A stretch of DNA of 64,000 nt from Mucilaginibacter_A sp041088075 (GTDB taxonomy: Bacteria > Bacteroidota > Bacteroidia > Sphingobacteriales > Sphingobacteriaceae): contig NZ_JBGCVY010000044.1 of NCBI RefSeq assembly GCF_041088075.1, forward strand, positions 1 to 64,000. The letters run 5' to 3'. The notes beneath the pieces were generated by a model that was not told the origin of the DNA, did no database searches, and saw only the letters and a program-made list of their open reading frames with translations. A program made the position numbers and the translations under genes. Positions 52,063 to 60,254 of the stretch are shown here, piece after piece. How positions within the stretch are numbered: the first letter of the stretch is position 1; every line of letters begins with the position of its first letter.

Positions 52063-53307
52063 ATGCCCTTTAAAGTACGTGTTTTCCTGTTTTGTGTTTT
52101 TTCCCTTGTTTCGATCACCGGAAAACTGGCTGCCCAAAAAAAGCGGTATATGGCTTCCGGAGCAACCCTTTCGGATACTTTGCGCAAAAAGCAGGACAGT
52201 TTGGCAACGCAAAAAGACGTGCTGGATATTATCCACAAAATCCTGCATAAAAACAGCACAACGGCCAATCCGCCCATCAAGCGTTTCAATTATTCGGTTG
52301 TGCCTTCTGTCGGCTACACTTTATCAACTGGTTTTGCGGCCGATATAACGGGCAATGTTGCATTTTATACCGAACCAAAAATGCACGAAAACCTGTCGGC
52401 CATCAGCGCCGGTTTGTCCTACAACCAGCGTAACCAAACCACGTTGCGCATCCTTTCAAACATCTGGACAAAAGATGATGATTACAATTATGTTGGCGAT
52501 ATTTGCTTGTACAAGTACACCGAAAATACCTATGGTTTAGGAAATTTGACCACGGCAAACGACATAGATTCGACTAAATACAACTTCATCCGTTTTTACG
52601 AAACCGTGTTGAAAAAACTCAAAAGAAACCTTTACGGCGGCATCGGTTATGCTTTGGATTATCATTACGACATTGTGGAAACCGGCCATCCTTACCAAAA
52701 CATCACCAATTACCAAATTTATGGCAAAACCAAAAGTTCCGTTACTTCGGGCGTGGTTTTTAATTTGTTGTACGATAGCCGCACCAATTCCATCAACCCG
52801 CGGTATGGCACTTACGTCAATTTAATTTACCGGCCAAATTTGAAAATGCTGGGCAGCGACCAAAACTGGCAATTCATCTCGTTCGATTTCCGCAAATACA
52901 TCCCGCTAACGGCCAACCGTAAAAATGTTTTGGCTTTTTGGACTTTGGAAAACTTTACCATCGGCCATGCGCCGTATTTTGATTTGCCGGCCACGGGCTG
53001 GGATTTGGCCGGAAATACCGGCAGGGGCTACGTTACCGGCAGGTTTCGCGGCCAAAACATGCTGTATGCCGAAACCGAATACCGTTTTACGTTAAGCAAA
53101 AACGGCTTGTTTGGCGGCGTTTTGTTTGTAAACGGCGAAAGTTTTTCTGATTATCCTGCCAACCGTTTTCAGCGGGTTTCGCCTGCGTTTGGGCCGGGTC
53201 TGCGCGTAAAATTCAACAAGCGTTCGGATACCAATATTTGTATTGATTACGGCATCGGCACGGGCAATTCGCATGGCTTGTTTGTAAACCTGTCCGAAGT
53301 TTTTTGA
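52063..53307 (+). CDS. Omp85/BamA-type outer-membrane barrel protein
   Basis: The 414-residue protein has a signal peptide (MPFKVRVFLFCVFSLVSITGKLAAQ). The rest alternates amphipathic strands, with motifs VVFNLLYDSRTNSINPRYGTYV and GRFRGQNMLYAETEYRF characteristic of the Omp85 (bacterial surface antigen) barrel, and ends with aromatic VF. No POTRA domains are visible, so it is a barrel-only member. Export role unknown. The ATG at 52063 follows a 12-mer copy at 52035. Confidence 0.8.
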   Translation: MPFKVRVFLFCVFSLVSITGKLAAQKKRYMASGATLSDTLRKKQDSLATQKDVLDIIHKILHKNSTTANPPIKRFNYSVVPSVGYTLSTGFAADITGNVAFYTEPKMHENLSAISAGLSYNQRNQTTLRILSNIWTKDDDYNYVGDICLYKYTENTYGLGNLTTANDIDSTKYNFIRFYETVLKKLKRNLYGGIGYALDYHYDIVETGHPYQNITNYQIYGKTKSSVTSGVVFNLLYDSRTNSINPRYGTYVNLIYRPNLKMLGSDQNWQFISFDFRKYIPLTANRKNVLAFWTLENFTIGHAPYFDLPATGWDLAGNTGRGYVTGRFRGQNMLYAETEYRFTLSKNGLFGGVLFVNGESFSDYPANRFQRVSPAFGPGLRVKFNKRSDTNICIDYGIGTGNSHGLFVNLSEVF

Positions 53308-53316
53308 TTTGGTGTG

Positions 53317-53762
53317 ATGCTTCTTTTATCGGCATAAAATCATTGTTCCGGCACAGATTATTATTTGTGCCGATGCTACTTTTATCGGTATAAAATCTTT
53401 GTTCCGGCATAAATTGTTGTTTTTTGCCAATGCTTCTTTTATCGGCATAAAAATAAAGGACACACCCCTTGCCCCTCTCGAGAGGGGAACCTGCAAACGA
53501 CGCCTACCCAAACGTTAGAAAGATAGCAAGCTATGCTTCCCCTCTCGAGAGGGGTCAGGGGTGTGTCCTGTAATAAAAAGCTGTAAATGAAAGGGTTGAT
53601 GAATAATAAAAGTTTAAACAAGTTTATCGGCACAAATTATTGTTTTTTGCAAATGCTTCTTTTACCGGCATAAAATCATTGCCGAATATTGCTCTTTCAT
53701 AAATTATTGTTTTTGCCGATGCTTCTTTTACCGGCATAAAATCATTGCCTGTTATTGCTGGG
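53317..53762. repeat. Tandem 12-mer array with inserted GGACACACC element
   Basis: Units GATGCTTCTTTTAYCGGCA followed by TAAAATCATTG and a spacer ending TTATTGTTTTTTGCC recur at 53317, 53373 (variant), 53430, 53653 and 53719 with 56-66 bp steps. A GGACACACCCC palindrome (53457-53569), similar to the one at 37822, splits the array. The spacers resemble each other, so this is a degenerate tandem repeat, not CRISPR. It ends just before lysA, whose coding region continues with one more 12-mer at 53922. Confidence 0.9.
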
Positions 53763-53821
53763 GCATAAATTATTGTTTTCTTCCCGTCGGGATTTTACAG
53801 GCTTAATTTTTATTTTCGCCC

Positions 53822-55051
53822 ATGTTTAATCCTGCCCTTGTCAACCGTTTCCGGCAATTAGAAACGCCTTTTTATTATTACGACCTCGAACTTTTAAAAG
53901 CCACGTTAAAGGCTTGTGCCGATGCTTCTTTTAGGCACCATTTTTTGGTGCATTATGCCATGAAGGCCAACTTTAACCCGCGTGTTTTGGATACCATCCA
54001 AAGCTTTGGTTTTGGTGCCGATTGTGTGAGCGGGAACGAAGTGCTGGCTGCCATCAGCCACGGTTTTAAAAAAGAAAAAGTGGTTTTTGCCGGCGTTGGA
54101 AAATCCGACAAAGAAATCAATTTGGCTTTGGACCAGGATATTTTTTGTTTTAATGCCGAATCTGTACAGGAGCTGGACGTGATCGACCAGTTGGCTTCGG
54201 CCAAAAACAAAACCGCCAATATTGCCATCCGAATCAACCCAAATGTAGATGCACATACGCACCATTTTATCACCACAGGTTTGGAAGAGAACAAATTTGG
54301 CATCAACACCTGGGAATTGCCTGCCGTTGCCGAAAAGCTGCGCCAATGCCAGAATCTGAATTTTTTGGGCATCCATTTTCATGTCGGTTCTCAAATTAAT
54401 GATCTGAGTGTTTTTCAGAATTTATGTTTGAAAGTAAACGAAATGCAAGCCTGGTTTCAGGGGCAAGGTTTTGAGGTGAAAGTTTTAAACGTGGGCGGCG
54501 GTTTGGGCATAGACTATTTTTTGCCCGATAAAAACAGCATTGTTGATTTTGAAAGTTACTTCCAGGTTTTTAAAGATTTCCTGCAAATCAACCCAAACCA
54601 GGAAGTGCATTTTGAACTGGGCCGTGCGCTGGTTGCGCAATGTGCCTCTCTGATTTCCAAGGTTTTATATGTGAAGAACGGCCTCAAAAAGAATTTTTTA
54701 ATCCTGGATGCCGGGATGACAGAACTCATCCGCCCGATGTTGTACCAGGCGTACCATCAGATTGAGAATTTGTCGAAGTCGGGAAGTCAGGAAGTCCGGG
54801 AGTCCGAAAGTTTGGGAGACGGAAAGGTCGAAAGCCAGGCTCCATCAACTATTAACCATAAACCATCAACTCACTACGACGTTGTCGGCCCGATTTGCGA
54901 AAGCACCGATTGTTTCCGTACGGATGTAGAATTGCCCGAATCGCAGCGCGGAGATTTGATTGCCATTCGTTCGGCCGGCGCTTATGGCGAAGTGATGGCT
55001 TCGGGGTATAATTTGCGCGATCGGGTGCAGGCGGTCTATTCGGAAGAGTGA
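53822..55051 (+). CDS. lysA: Diaminopimelate decarboxylase
   Basis: The 409-residue PLP-dependent enzyme shows HYAMKANFNPRVLD (PLP Lys), HFHVGSQI, GGGLGIDY and GPICESTDCF (active-site Cys). It decarboxylates meso-diaminopimelate to lysine. Before the Cys motif lies a low-complexity insert (about residues 318-353, SKSGSQEVRESESLGDGKVESQ...), apparently translated simple repeat DNA. 12-mer repeats are read in frame at 53922 and 54529. The start is the first ATG. Confidence 0.93.
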   Translation: MFNPALVNRFRQLETPFYYYDLELLKATLKACADASFRHHFLVHYAMKANFNPRVLDTIQSFGFGADCVSGNEVLAAISHGFKKEKVVFAGVGKSDKEINLALDQDIFCFNAESVQELDVIDQLASAKNKTANIAIRINPNVDAHTHHFITTGLEENKFGINTWELPAVAEKLRQCQNLNFLGIHFHVGSQINDLSVFQNLCLKVNEMQAWFQGQGFEVKVLNVGGGLGIDYFLPDKNSIVDFESYFQVFKDFLQINPNQEVHFELGRALVAQCASLISKVLYVKNGLKKNFLILDAGMTELIRPMLYQAYHQIENLSKSGSQEVRESESLGDGKVESQAPSTINHKPSTHYDVVGPICESTDCFRTDVELPESQRGDLIAIRSAGAYGEVMASGYNLRDRVQAVYSEE

Positions 55052-55107
55052 TGGATTTGGATTTATTAGTGAAAATATTAGTTTTTAAGTTTTGATAACT
55101 ATAGAAA

Positions 55108-55899
55108 ATGGCTTCTTCTTTAGAAATAATACCAGCAGATTTGTTTTTGAGTTACAAGGATTTGTTGGACGTAGATATCGCCGGAAACTTTGAAACTATT
55201 CAGAACCGAGAGTTAGAACCGCATAGTTTTACATTTTATACTTCGGTATCGGTAATGACTTCCTCAAAAATTGAAGGTGAAGTAATGGATGTAGATAGTT
55301 ATGTAAAGCACAAATTATTAAATATCGAGTACTTACCAAACCTGATAGAAAAGCCCAACGATTTATACAAAGCTTATTTGTTTGCAAAAGCAAATAACCT
55401 CACAAAAAGTAATTTTTTACATACTCATAAATTGATTGCTAAACATCTATTGCCAACATTGCAACAAGGAGCCATTCGAACATTTGAAATGTTAATTTTA
55501 GAACACAATACAGGCCGAATCCAATTTGAAGCTGCAATGGCAAATATAGTTAAAGCAGAATTTTCAAAATTGTGGAAAGACATTTCTTTTTTGTTAAAAC
55601 AGCATTTAACAATTGAAGAAATTTTTTATTATGCGTCTCTAATACATTTGGTGTTTGTAAATATTCATCCTTTTAATGATGGCAACGGCCGGATTGCAAG
55701 GCTTTTGGAAAAATGGTTTTTGGCAGAAAAGTTAGGGGAAAGGGCTTGGTATATTCAATCGGAAAAGTATTACTACAATAATGTAAATGATTACTATAAA
55801 AATTTATCGAAAGTTGGAATGTTTTATGATAACCTCGACTACAATCAATCATATCCTTTTCTCCTCATGTTGCCAAAATGTTTGAATTTGGATTTTTAG
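55108..55899 (+). CDS. Fic-domain protein with inhibitory helix (class II-like)
   Basis: The 263-residue protein has the complete Fic motif HPFNDGNGRIAR (187-198) and an N-terminal SSKIEG (52-57) matching (S/T)xxxE(G/N), the autoinhibitory helix of class II Fic proteins. Fic enzymes transfer AMP or other nucleotides to protein hydroxyls. The target is unknown. It stands alone after lysA, with no antitoxin gene beside it. Confidence 0.88.
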   Translation: MASSLEIIPADLFLSYKDLLDVDIAGNFETIQNRELEPHSFTFYTSVSVMTSSKIEGEVMDVDSYVKHKLLNIEYLPNLIEKPNDLYKAYLFAKANNLTKSNFLHTHKLIAKHLLPTLQQGAIRTFEMLILEHNTGRIQFEAAMANIVKAEFSKLWKDISFLLKQHLTIEEIFYYASLIHLVFVNIHPFNDGNGRIARLLEKWFLAEKLGERAWYIQSEKYYYNNVNDYYKNLSKVGMFYDNLDYNQSYPFLLMLPKCLNLDF

Positions 55900-55960
55900 G
55901 ATTAGAAGAATTTCGGGAATAAAAAAGCACTAAAAAAATCTAAACGATATAAAATAAAAT

Positions 55961-56012
55961 CCAACAATCCAACAATCCAACAATCCACTAATCCCACAAA
56001 TCCAAATCCCAA
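55961..56012. repeat. CCAACAAT tandem repeat before folB
   Basis: Three perfect CCAACAAT units (55961-55984) are followed by related ACTAATCCCACAAATCC sequence. It lies in the leader of folB, directly ahead of the ATG. Confidence 0.8.
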
Positions 56013-56016
56013 TCGT

Positions 56017-56373
56017 ATGATCAAAGTCGCCCTTCACCAAATCAAGTTTTTTGCCTACCACGGTTTTTATCCCGAAGAACAAATTTTGGGCAGCCATTAT
56101 TTGGTGGACGTGGAAGTGGAATTTCAAAATAAAAATATTGGCGATGAAATTTCCAAGACCGTAAATTACGAAAAGCTGCACACAATTGTATCCAAAGAAA
56201 TGCAGCAGCCACGCAAATTATTGGAAACTTTGGTGCAGGAAATGATTGACAAGATTCGTTCGGGATTTTCGTTTTTGGAAAAGATAAAAGTGGGCATCAA
56301 AAAATTAAACCCACCGCTGCCGGGAGAAGTAAAATATTCACTGGTAGAAATTACCTGGATAAAAGAAGCATGA
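56017..56373 (+). CDS. folB: Dihydroneopterin aldolase
   Basis: The 118-residue protein has KVALHQIKFFAYHGFYPEEQILGSHYLVDVEVEF, the FolB signature (catalytic Glu and pterin-binding loop), and KVGIKKLNPPLPGEVKYS near the end. It cleaves dihydroneopterin to 6-hydroxymethyl-dihydropterin in folate synthesis. The last codons WIKEA are the 12-mer TAAAAGAAGCAT (56360-56371), which also contains the start region of the next gene (ATGA overlap). Confidence 0.92.
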   Translation: MIKVALHQIKFFAYHGFYPEEQILGSHYLVDVEVEFQNKNIGDEISKTVNYEKLHTIVSKEMQQPRKLLETLVQEMIDKIRSGFSFLEKIKVGIKKLNPPLPGEVKYSLVEITWIKEA

Positions 56374-57767
56374 GCTACAACACGATAACCGAAGATATTT
56401 TAAGCCAAATCAAAGCCATTGTCGGCGATCATGCTGTTTTTACGGATCTTGACGATCTGGAAAATTACAGCCATGATGAAACGGAAGACCTGCGTTTTTA
56501 TCCGCAGGTGGTGGTAAAACCGCAAACGCCGGAGCAGGTTTCGGAACTGATGAAGCTGGCCAACGCGCATCATATTGCCGTTACGCCACGTGGTGGCGGC
56601 ACGGGTTTAAGCGGTGGCGCGCTGCCCATCCACGGTGGTTTGCTAATTGCGATGGAAAAGTTTAACCAAATCCTGGAAATTGACGAGCAAAACCTGCAGG
56701 CCACGGTTGAGCCGGGCGTAATTACCGAAGTTTTTATCAACGCCGCGGCCGAAAAAGGCTTGCTTTATCCGGTTGACCCGGCCAGTAAAGGTTCCTGTTT
56801 TATCGGCGGCAATGTTTCGCATGGTTCGGGCGGTCCGCGCGTGGTGAAGTACGGGACGATCCGCGAGTATATTTTGAACCTGCAAGTGGTTTTGCCCAAC
56901 GGCGAAATTATCTGGACGGGTGCAAATACCTTGAAATATGCTTCCGGCTACAACTTAACGCAACTGATGATCGGTTCGGAAGGAACGCTGGGCATTGTTA
57001 CCAAAATCGTGGTGAAATTAGTGCCAAAACCGATGTTTGATCTGTTGCTGCTGGCTTCGTTCCAAACAGATGAAGATGCCTGCAAAGCGGTTTCTGCTAT
57101 TTTTCGGGCGGGCGTTATCCCTTCGGCTCTGGAGTTTATGGAGCGAAAAGGTGTGGAGTGGGTGATGGAGCACGACGACATCAGTTTTGATCTGAAACCG
57201 GAAGTTTCCTCGTTTTTACTGATCGAAGTGGACGGCAGCAACCAGGACGTTTTGTTTACCGATTGTGAGCGGATAAACGAAGTATTGGAGCAGCACCATT
57301 GTACAGAAGTGCTTTTTGCAGATACTTCGACCCAAAAAGAAGAATTGTGGCGCATGCGGCGGACGATGGCGGTTTCGGTGAAATCAAATTCGGTTTACAA
57401 AGAAGAAGATACGGTTGTTCCGCGCGCCGCTTTGCCGCAACTGCTGAAAGGCATCAAGGCGATTGGCGCAAAATATGGTTTTGGATCCGTTTGTTACGGA
57501 CATGCGGGCGACGGCAATTTGCACGTCAACATCATCAAAGCCAACATGAGCGACGATGCTTGGAACAACGAACTGAAACACGGCATCCGCGAAATTTTTG
57601 AACTGACGGTTGCTTTAGGCGGGACTTTATCCGGCGAGCATGGCATTGGTTTGGTGCAAAAAGATTACATGCCGCTTAAATTTTCGGAAATCAATTTAAA
57701 TTTAATGCGCGGCATCAAACAGGTTTTTGACCCCAACGGCATATTAAATCCAGGCAAGATTTTTTAG
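56370..57767 (+). CDS. FAD-linked oxidase, GlcD/D-lactate dehydrogenase type
   Basis: The 465-residue flavoenzyme has an FAD_binding_4 domain (VTPRGGGTGLSGGALPIHGG, NVSHGSGGPRVVKYG, IGSEGTLGIVTK) and a FAD-oxidase_C domain (CYGHAGDGNLHVNI, LSGEHGIGLVQKDYM). It oxidises a 2-hydroxy acid such as glycolate or D-lactate. No iron-sulfur GlcF partner is adjacent. It overlaps folB by 4 nt. A diverged copy of its last 53 nt plus downstream repeat lies at 58769-58839. Confidence 0.9.
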   Translation: MSYNTITEDILSQIKAIVGDHAVFTDLDDLENYSHDETEDLRFYPQVVVKPQTPEQVSELMKLANAHHIAVTPRGGGTGLSGGALPIHGGLLIAMEKFNQILEIDEQNLQATVEPGVITEVFINAAAEKGLLYPVDPASKGSCFIGGNVSHGSGGPRVVKYGTIREYILNLQVVLPNGEIIWTGANTLKYASGYNLTQLMIGSEGTLGIVTKIVVKLVPKPMFDLLLLASFQTDEDACKAVSAIFRAGVIPSALEFMERKGVEWVMEHDDISFDLKPEVSSFLLIEVDGSNQDVLFTDCERINEVLEQHHCTEVLFADTSTQKEELWRMRRTMAVSVKSNSVYKEEDTVVPRAALPQLLKGIKAIGAKYGFGSVCYGHAGDGNLHVNIIKANMSDDAWNNELKHGIREIFELTVALGGTLSGEHGIGLVQKDYMPLKFSEINLNLMRGIKQVFDPNGILNPGKIF

Positions 57768-57874
57768 TGGGTAAAAACAGTATCAGGGTTTGATATTGAA
57801 AGGCTAAGCGCAGTTTAAGTTTTTTTGTTAAATGTATAAGTACCGTTAACTTGTATATCCAATTTAAAAATTGT

Positions 57875-58699
57875 ATGAATCACATGAAACAACTTTTTAC
57901 TTTGGTTATCATTTTTTTCAGTCTTAATTGCATTGGTCAAACTTATTCAAAAAACGACTTCTATCCTTATCCAATATCAAAAGTACCTGCCAAAGAATGG
58001 GAGAAGTTAGATATTGCAAAAACTAAATCTTTTTCGGTTTTTATAAATGCTGGTAAGTTGAAAATTGTGAAAGACAAACCATTGCCTGCTGGCATCGAAT
58101 ATGCTTTTGCAAACGGTAAACTTTTAGCTTTTGATTGTGGCGAATGGGGCGGTGGGCTGTATTACAAACCGTTTGATGCTTCTAACGGAAGCTTTGTTGT
58201 GAATGGTCAAAATAAAAAAGCAACTAATGAAATTGGCAGTTATGATTTTATACTACCCGCTAAGGATCCAACAAGAAATTTAATAAAGGACAAATATGTT
58301 CGCGTTGCATCAGGAAATACTAAAGCTATCATCCCTTATAAAGATTATTGTCTGTTTATTCAGGGACTTGCCCATATGTCTGAAAATTACGGCTCGCTAT
58401 CCAAGCTTACTGTTCAAAAAGATTCTTTTACTGTTTCTAAAGTTTTGGATTTAGATGCTGCACCTACTACCATGACTGTTTATAAGGATAAGATTTTTAT
58501 TCTTACTTATAATAGTTTTTATTGTATCAACAAACAGAAGAAAGAGTTAATATTGAACAATCTTTTTTGGAGAGGGTTGTATCCGCATTCTATTGCTGTA
58601 ATAAATGAAAGAAACATTTACATTGGAATATACGGTGGTTACGCAAAAATTAATTTGCCAAAAAAAGAATTGAAGCTATTTATGTATAACAAGCAGTAA
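57875..58699 (+). CDS. Secreted protein of unknown function
   Basis: The 274-residue protein has a signal peptide (MKQLFTLVIIFFSLNCIGQ). The mature part has repeated beta-rich segments (KLLAFDCGEWGGGLYYKPF, KDYCLFIQGLAHMSENYGSLSKLTV, KIFILTYNSFYCINKQKKELIL, NIYIGIYGGYAKINLPKKELK) that look like beta-propeller blades. No family is identified. It has a more AT-rich style than its neighbours and sits exactly between the FAD-oxidase gene and a diverged partial copy of its end, so it was probably introduced by recombination. Confidence 0.6.
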   Translation: MNHMKQLFTLVIIFFSLNCIGQTYSKNDFYPYPISKVPAKEWEKLDIAKTKSFSVFINAGKLKIVKDKPLPAGIEYAFANGKLLAFDCGEWGGGLYYKPFDASNGSFVVNGQNKKATNEIGSYDFILPAKDPTRNLIKDKYVRVASGNTKAIIPYKDYCLFIQGLAHMSENYGSLSKLTVQKDSFTVSKVLDLDAAPTTMTVYKDKIFILTYNSFYCINKQKKELILNNLFWRGLYPHSIAVINERNIYIGIYGGYAKINLPKKELKLFMYNKQ

Positions 58700-58768
58700 T
58701 TTAAAATTTTTTCTGAAATGGGAAAAAACTGCATTAAGGAAATCAAGGAATTAACAATCATGTGATGT

Positions 58769-58839
58769 ATCAAACAGGTTTTTGATCCCAACGGAATTCT
58801 AAACCCGGGCAAGATTTTTTTAGTGGGTAAAAACAGTAT
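58769..58839 (+). pseudogene. Diverged second copy of the FAD-oxidase gene end
   Basis: This 71-nt stretch parallels 57714-57783, the end of the FAD-oxidase gene plus its downstream TAAAAACAGTAT. Codons of IKQVFDPNGILNPGKIF are all kept: six base differences fall only at synonymous positions, and one extra T lies in the run at the stop. The surrounding 58700-59072 holds no other gene apart from a 12-mer copy at 58950. Confidence 0.85.
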
Positions 58840-59072
58840 GCCGGTGCTGTTTCTTTTCAGGAAAAAAAACATACCGTTCAAGGCTTGGCGAAGGACTGGA
58901 AATAGAAATCCTTCAGCCGAAACCAAAGTTAAATTTATAATCAAATGTGATGCTTCTTTTACCGGCCAGTTTTGTTCCGTCTGCCGGAACTGAGACAAAA
59001 TAGCAAAACAAAAGTTGATGTTTATTACGTCCGCCAGTTTTTTGCCAAACCAATGTTGGGCGACGCCTTTCT

Positions 59073-59399
59073 TTATGTTAGTTGAATATATTCGTTTTCA
59101 AGCTTGACGTTGAAATTTATTTCCGCTTTCAAAGCTTTAAACACTTTTAAAATAGTATCAATTGTTGCACTGTTTGCACTACTTTCAAGTTTAGATATTT
59201 GCGATTTTTGAACACCGATCAGTTTGCCTAATTGTTCCTGGGTCAGATTACGTTCTTGTCGCGCCATTTTTATCATTCGTCCCAAAACGTCCATGCGAAG
59301 TTCATACTCGTAATTATCCCTGTCAATAGTTCCAACTTGTCCGATATATCTGTCTTTCATTTCGGCAAGCGAATATGATTTCATTTCTTTTTTAGCCAT
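59073..59399 (-). CDS. higA: HigA-like XRE antitoxin
   Basis: The 108-residue protein has an XRE helix-turn-helix (DVLGRMIKMARQERNLTQEQLGKLIGVQKSQISKLESS) and lies 2 nt after the toxin gene. In HigBA modules the toxin precedes the antitoxin, as here. It would bind and neutralise the toxin and autorepress the pair. Confidence 0.85.
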   Translation of the reverse strand: MAKKEMKSYSLAEMKDRYIGQVGTIDRDNYEYELRMDVLGRMIKMARQERNLTQEQLGKLIGVQKSQISKLESSANSATIDTILKVFKALKAEINFNVKLENEYIQLT

Positions 59400-59401
59400 A
59401 A

Positions 59402-59743
59402 TTATTTTTTCTTTTTGTTGTTAAAATATTCTTCCCGAATTCGTTCGGCTTTATCAATTTCCTTTTGAGGAACTTTATTGTCTTTTTTTACAAACCCGTG
59501 AGTTGCCAACACTAACGTTTCAGTAGATCCAGTTTTGTCCCAAAATGCAAGAAGCCTGTTTTGATTGCCAAAATATTGACTTCTAAATTCCCAGATTTCA
59601 TCTTTTAGTTTTTTAAATAGTTTTGGGTCATTCGTCTGTTCTGCCAAGTCAATATTGTAAAATACTTTGCTTGCAGATTTTTTGTCGAGTTTGGCAATAA
59701 ACTCGTCAGCTTCTTCTAAAAATCTTGTTTCAAAATATTTCAC
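59402..59743 (-). CDS. higB: HigB/RelE-superfamily toxin (phage Gp49-like)
   Basis: The 113-residue protein (RFLEEADEFIAKLDKKSASKV, ELKD-type KKLKDEIWEFRSQYFGNQNRLLAFWDK, LVLATHGFVKKDNKVPQKEIDKAERI) matches the Gp49/HigB group of ribosome-dependent mRNA endonuclease toxins. It pairs with the downstream XRE gene. Confidence 0.88.
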   Translation of the reverse strand: MKYFETRFLEEADEFIAKLDKKSASKVFYNIDLAEQTNDPKLFKKLKDEIWEFRSQYFGNQNRLLAFWDKTGSTETLVLATHGFVKKDNKVPQKEIDKAERIREEYFNNKKKK

Positions 59744-59944
59744 TCAATTAGTTTTCACCAAAAATAACAAAAGTTTCTAAATTTAGAAACTTTAATAGTC
59801 GATTGTTTATTACGCTAGGTTCTTAAAAGGGACGCCCAACGGTTGCATTGCCAGTGCCGTTTGTGCTTAAAAATCATACGATAAAAGAAGCATCGCTAAA
59901 GCAACAACGTTTTGAGAAATTATTTAAACTTTTTTTCCGTGCCG

Positions 59945-60036
59945 ATGCTTCTTTTACCGCCTAAAAATCTAACTGTTTAGTTTTCTGATTTATCATAAGC
60001 AGGCAAGCACCAATTTTTGCCTGGTAAAAGAAGCAT
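59945..60036. repeat. Paired-12-mer palindromic element, copy 6
   Basis: The 92-bp element is bounded by ATGCTTCTTTTA and TAAAAGAAGCAT, with flanks TTTAAACTTTTTTTCCG (about 59924) and AATTTAAAC (about 60055). A single 12-mer lies just before it at 59882. Confidence 0.9.
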
Positions 60037-60180
60037 TGGCATTTTGATTGTATAAATTTAAACTGTTGCGTAAATTTAAACAACTTCAGGGCAAACCGTT
60101 TTAAGCGGGTAGCAAGAAATGTAAAAATTGGATTACAATGATGGCCAAACAAGCTGATTTTCTAAAAAAGAAGTTAATAT

Positions 60181-60198
60181 GTTAATCATATGATTAAC
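60181..60198. promoter_or_regulatory. 18-bp palindrome upstream of RND operon
   Basis: GTTAATCATATGATTAAC is a perfect palindrome 57 nt before the TolC-like start. Similar perfect operators serve TetR- or MarR-type repressors of efflux operons. The regulator gene is not in the window. Confidence 0.6.
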
Positions 60199-60254
60199 TA
60201 TTTTAAAACATATAAGTTATTTTGTGCTTAAATGAAGTAATACCTGATCCTGTT

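Noticed and set aside
53439..53633. 64-residue minus-strand frame between barrel protein and lysA
   Set aside because: It is entirely within the palindromic GGACACACC element and repeat array.
53317..53762. Regularly spaced repeat resembling CRISPR
   Set aside because: The units are only partly conserved, the intervals vary from 56 to 66 bp, the intervening sequences resemble each other, and no cas gene is present.
58639..58998. 119-residue minus-strand frame
   Set aside because: It is antisense to the secreted-protein end and to the FAD-oxidase remnant, with no coding character.
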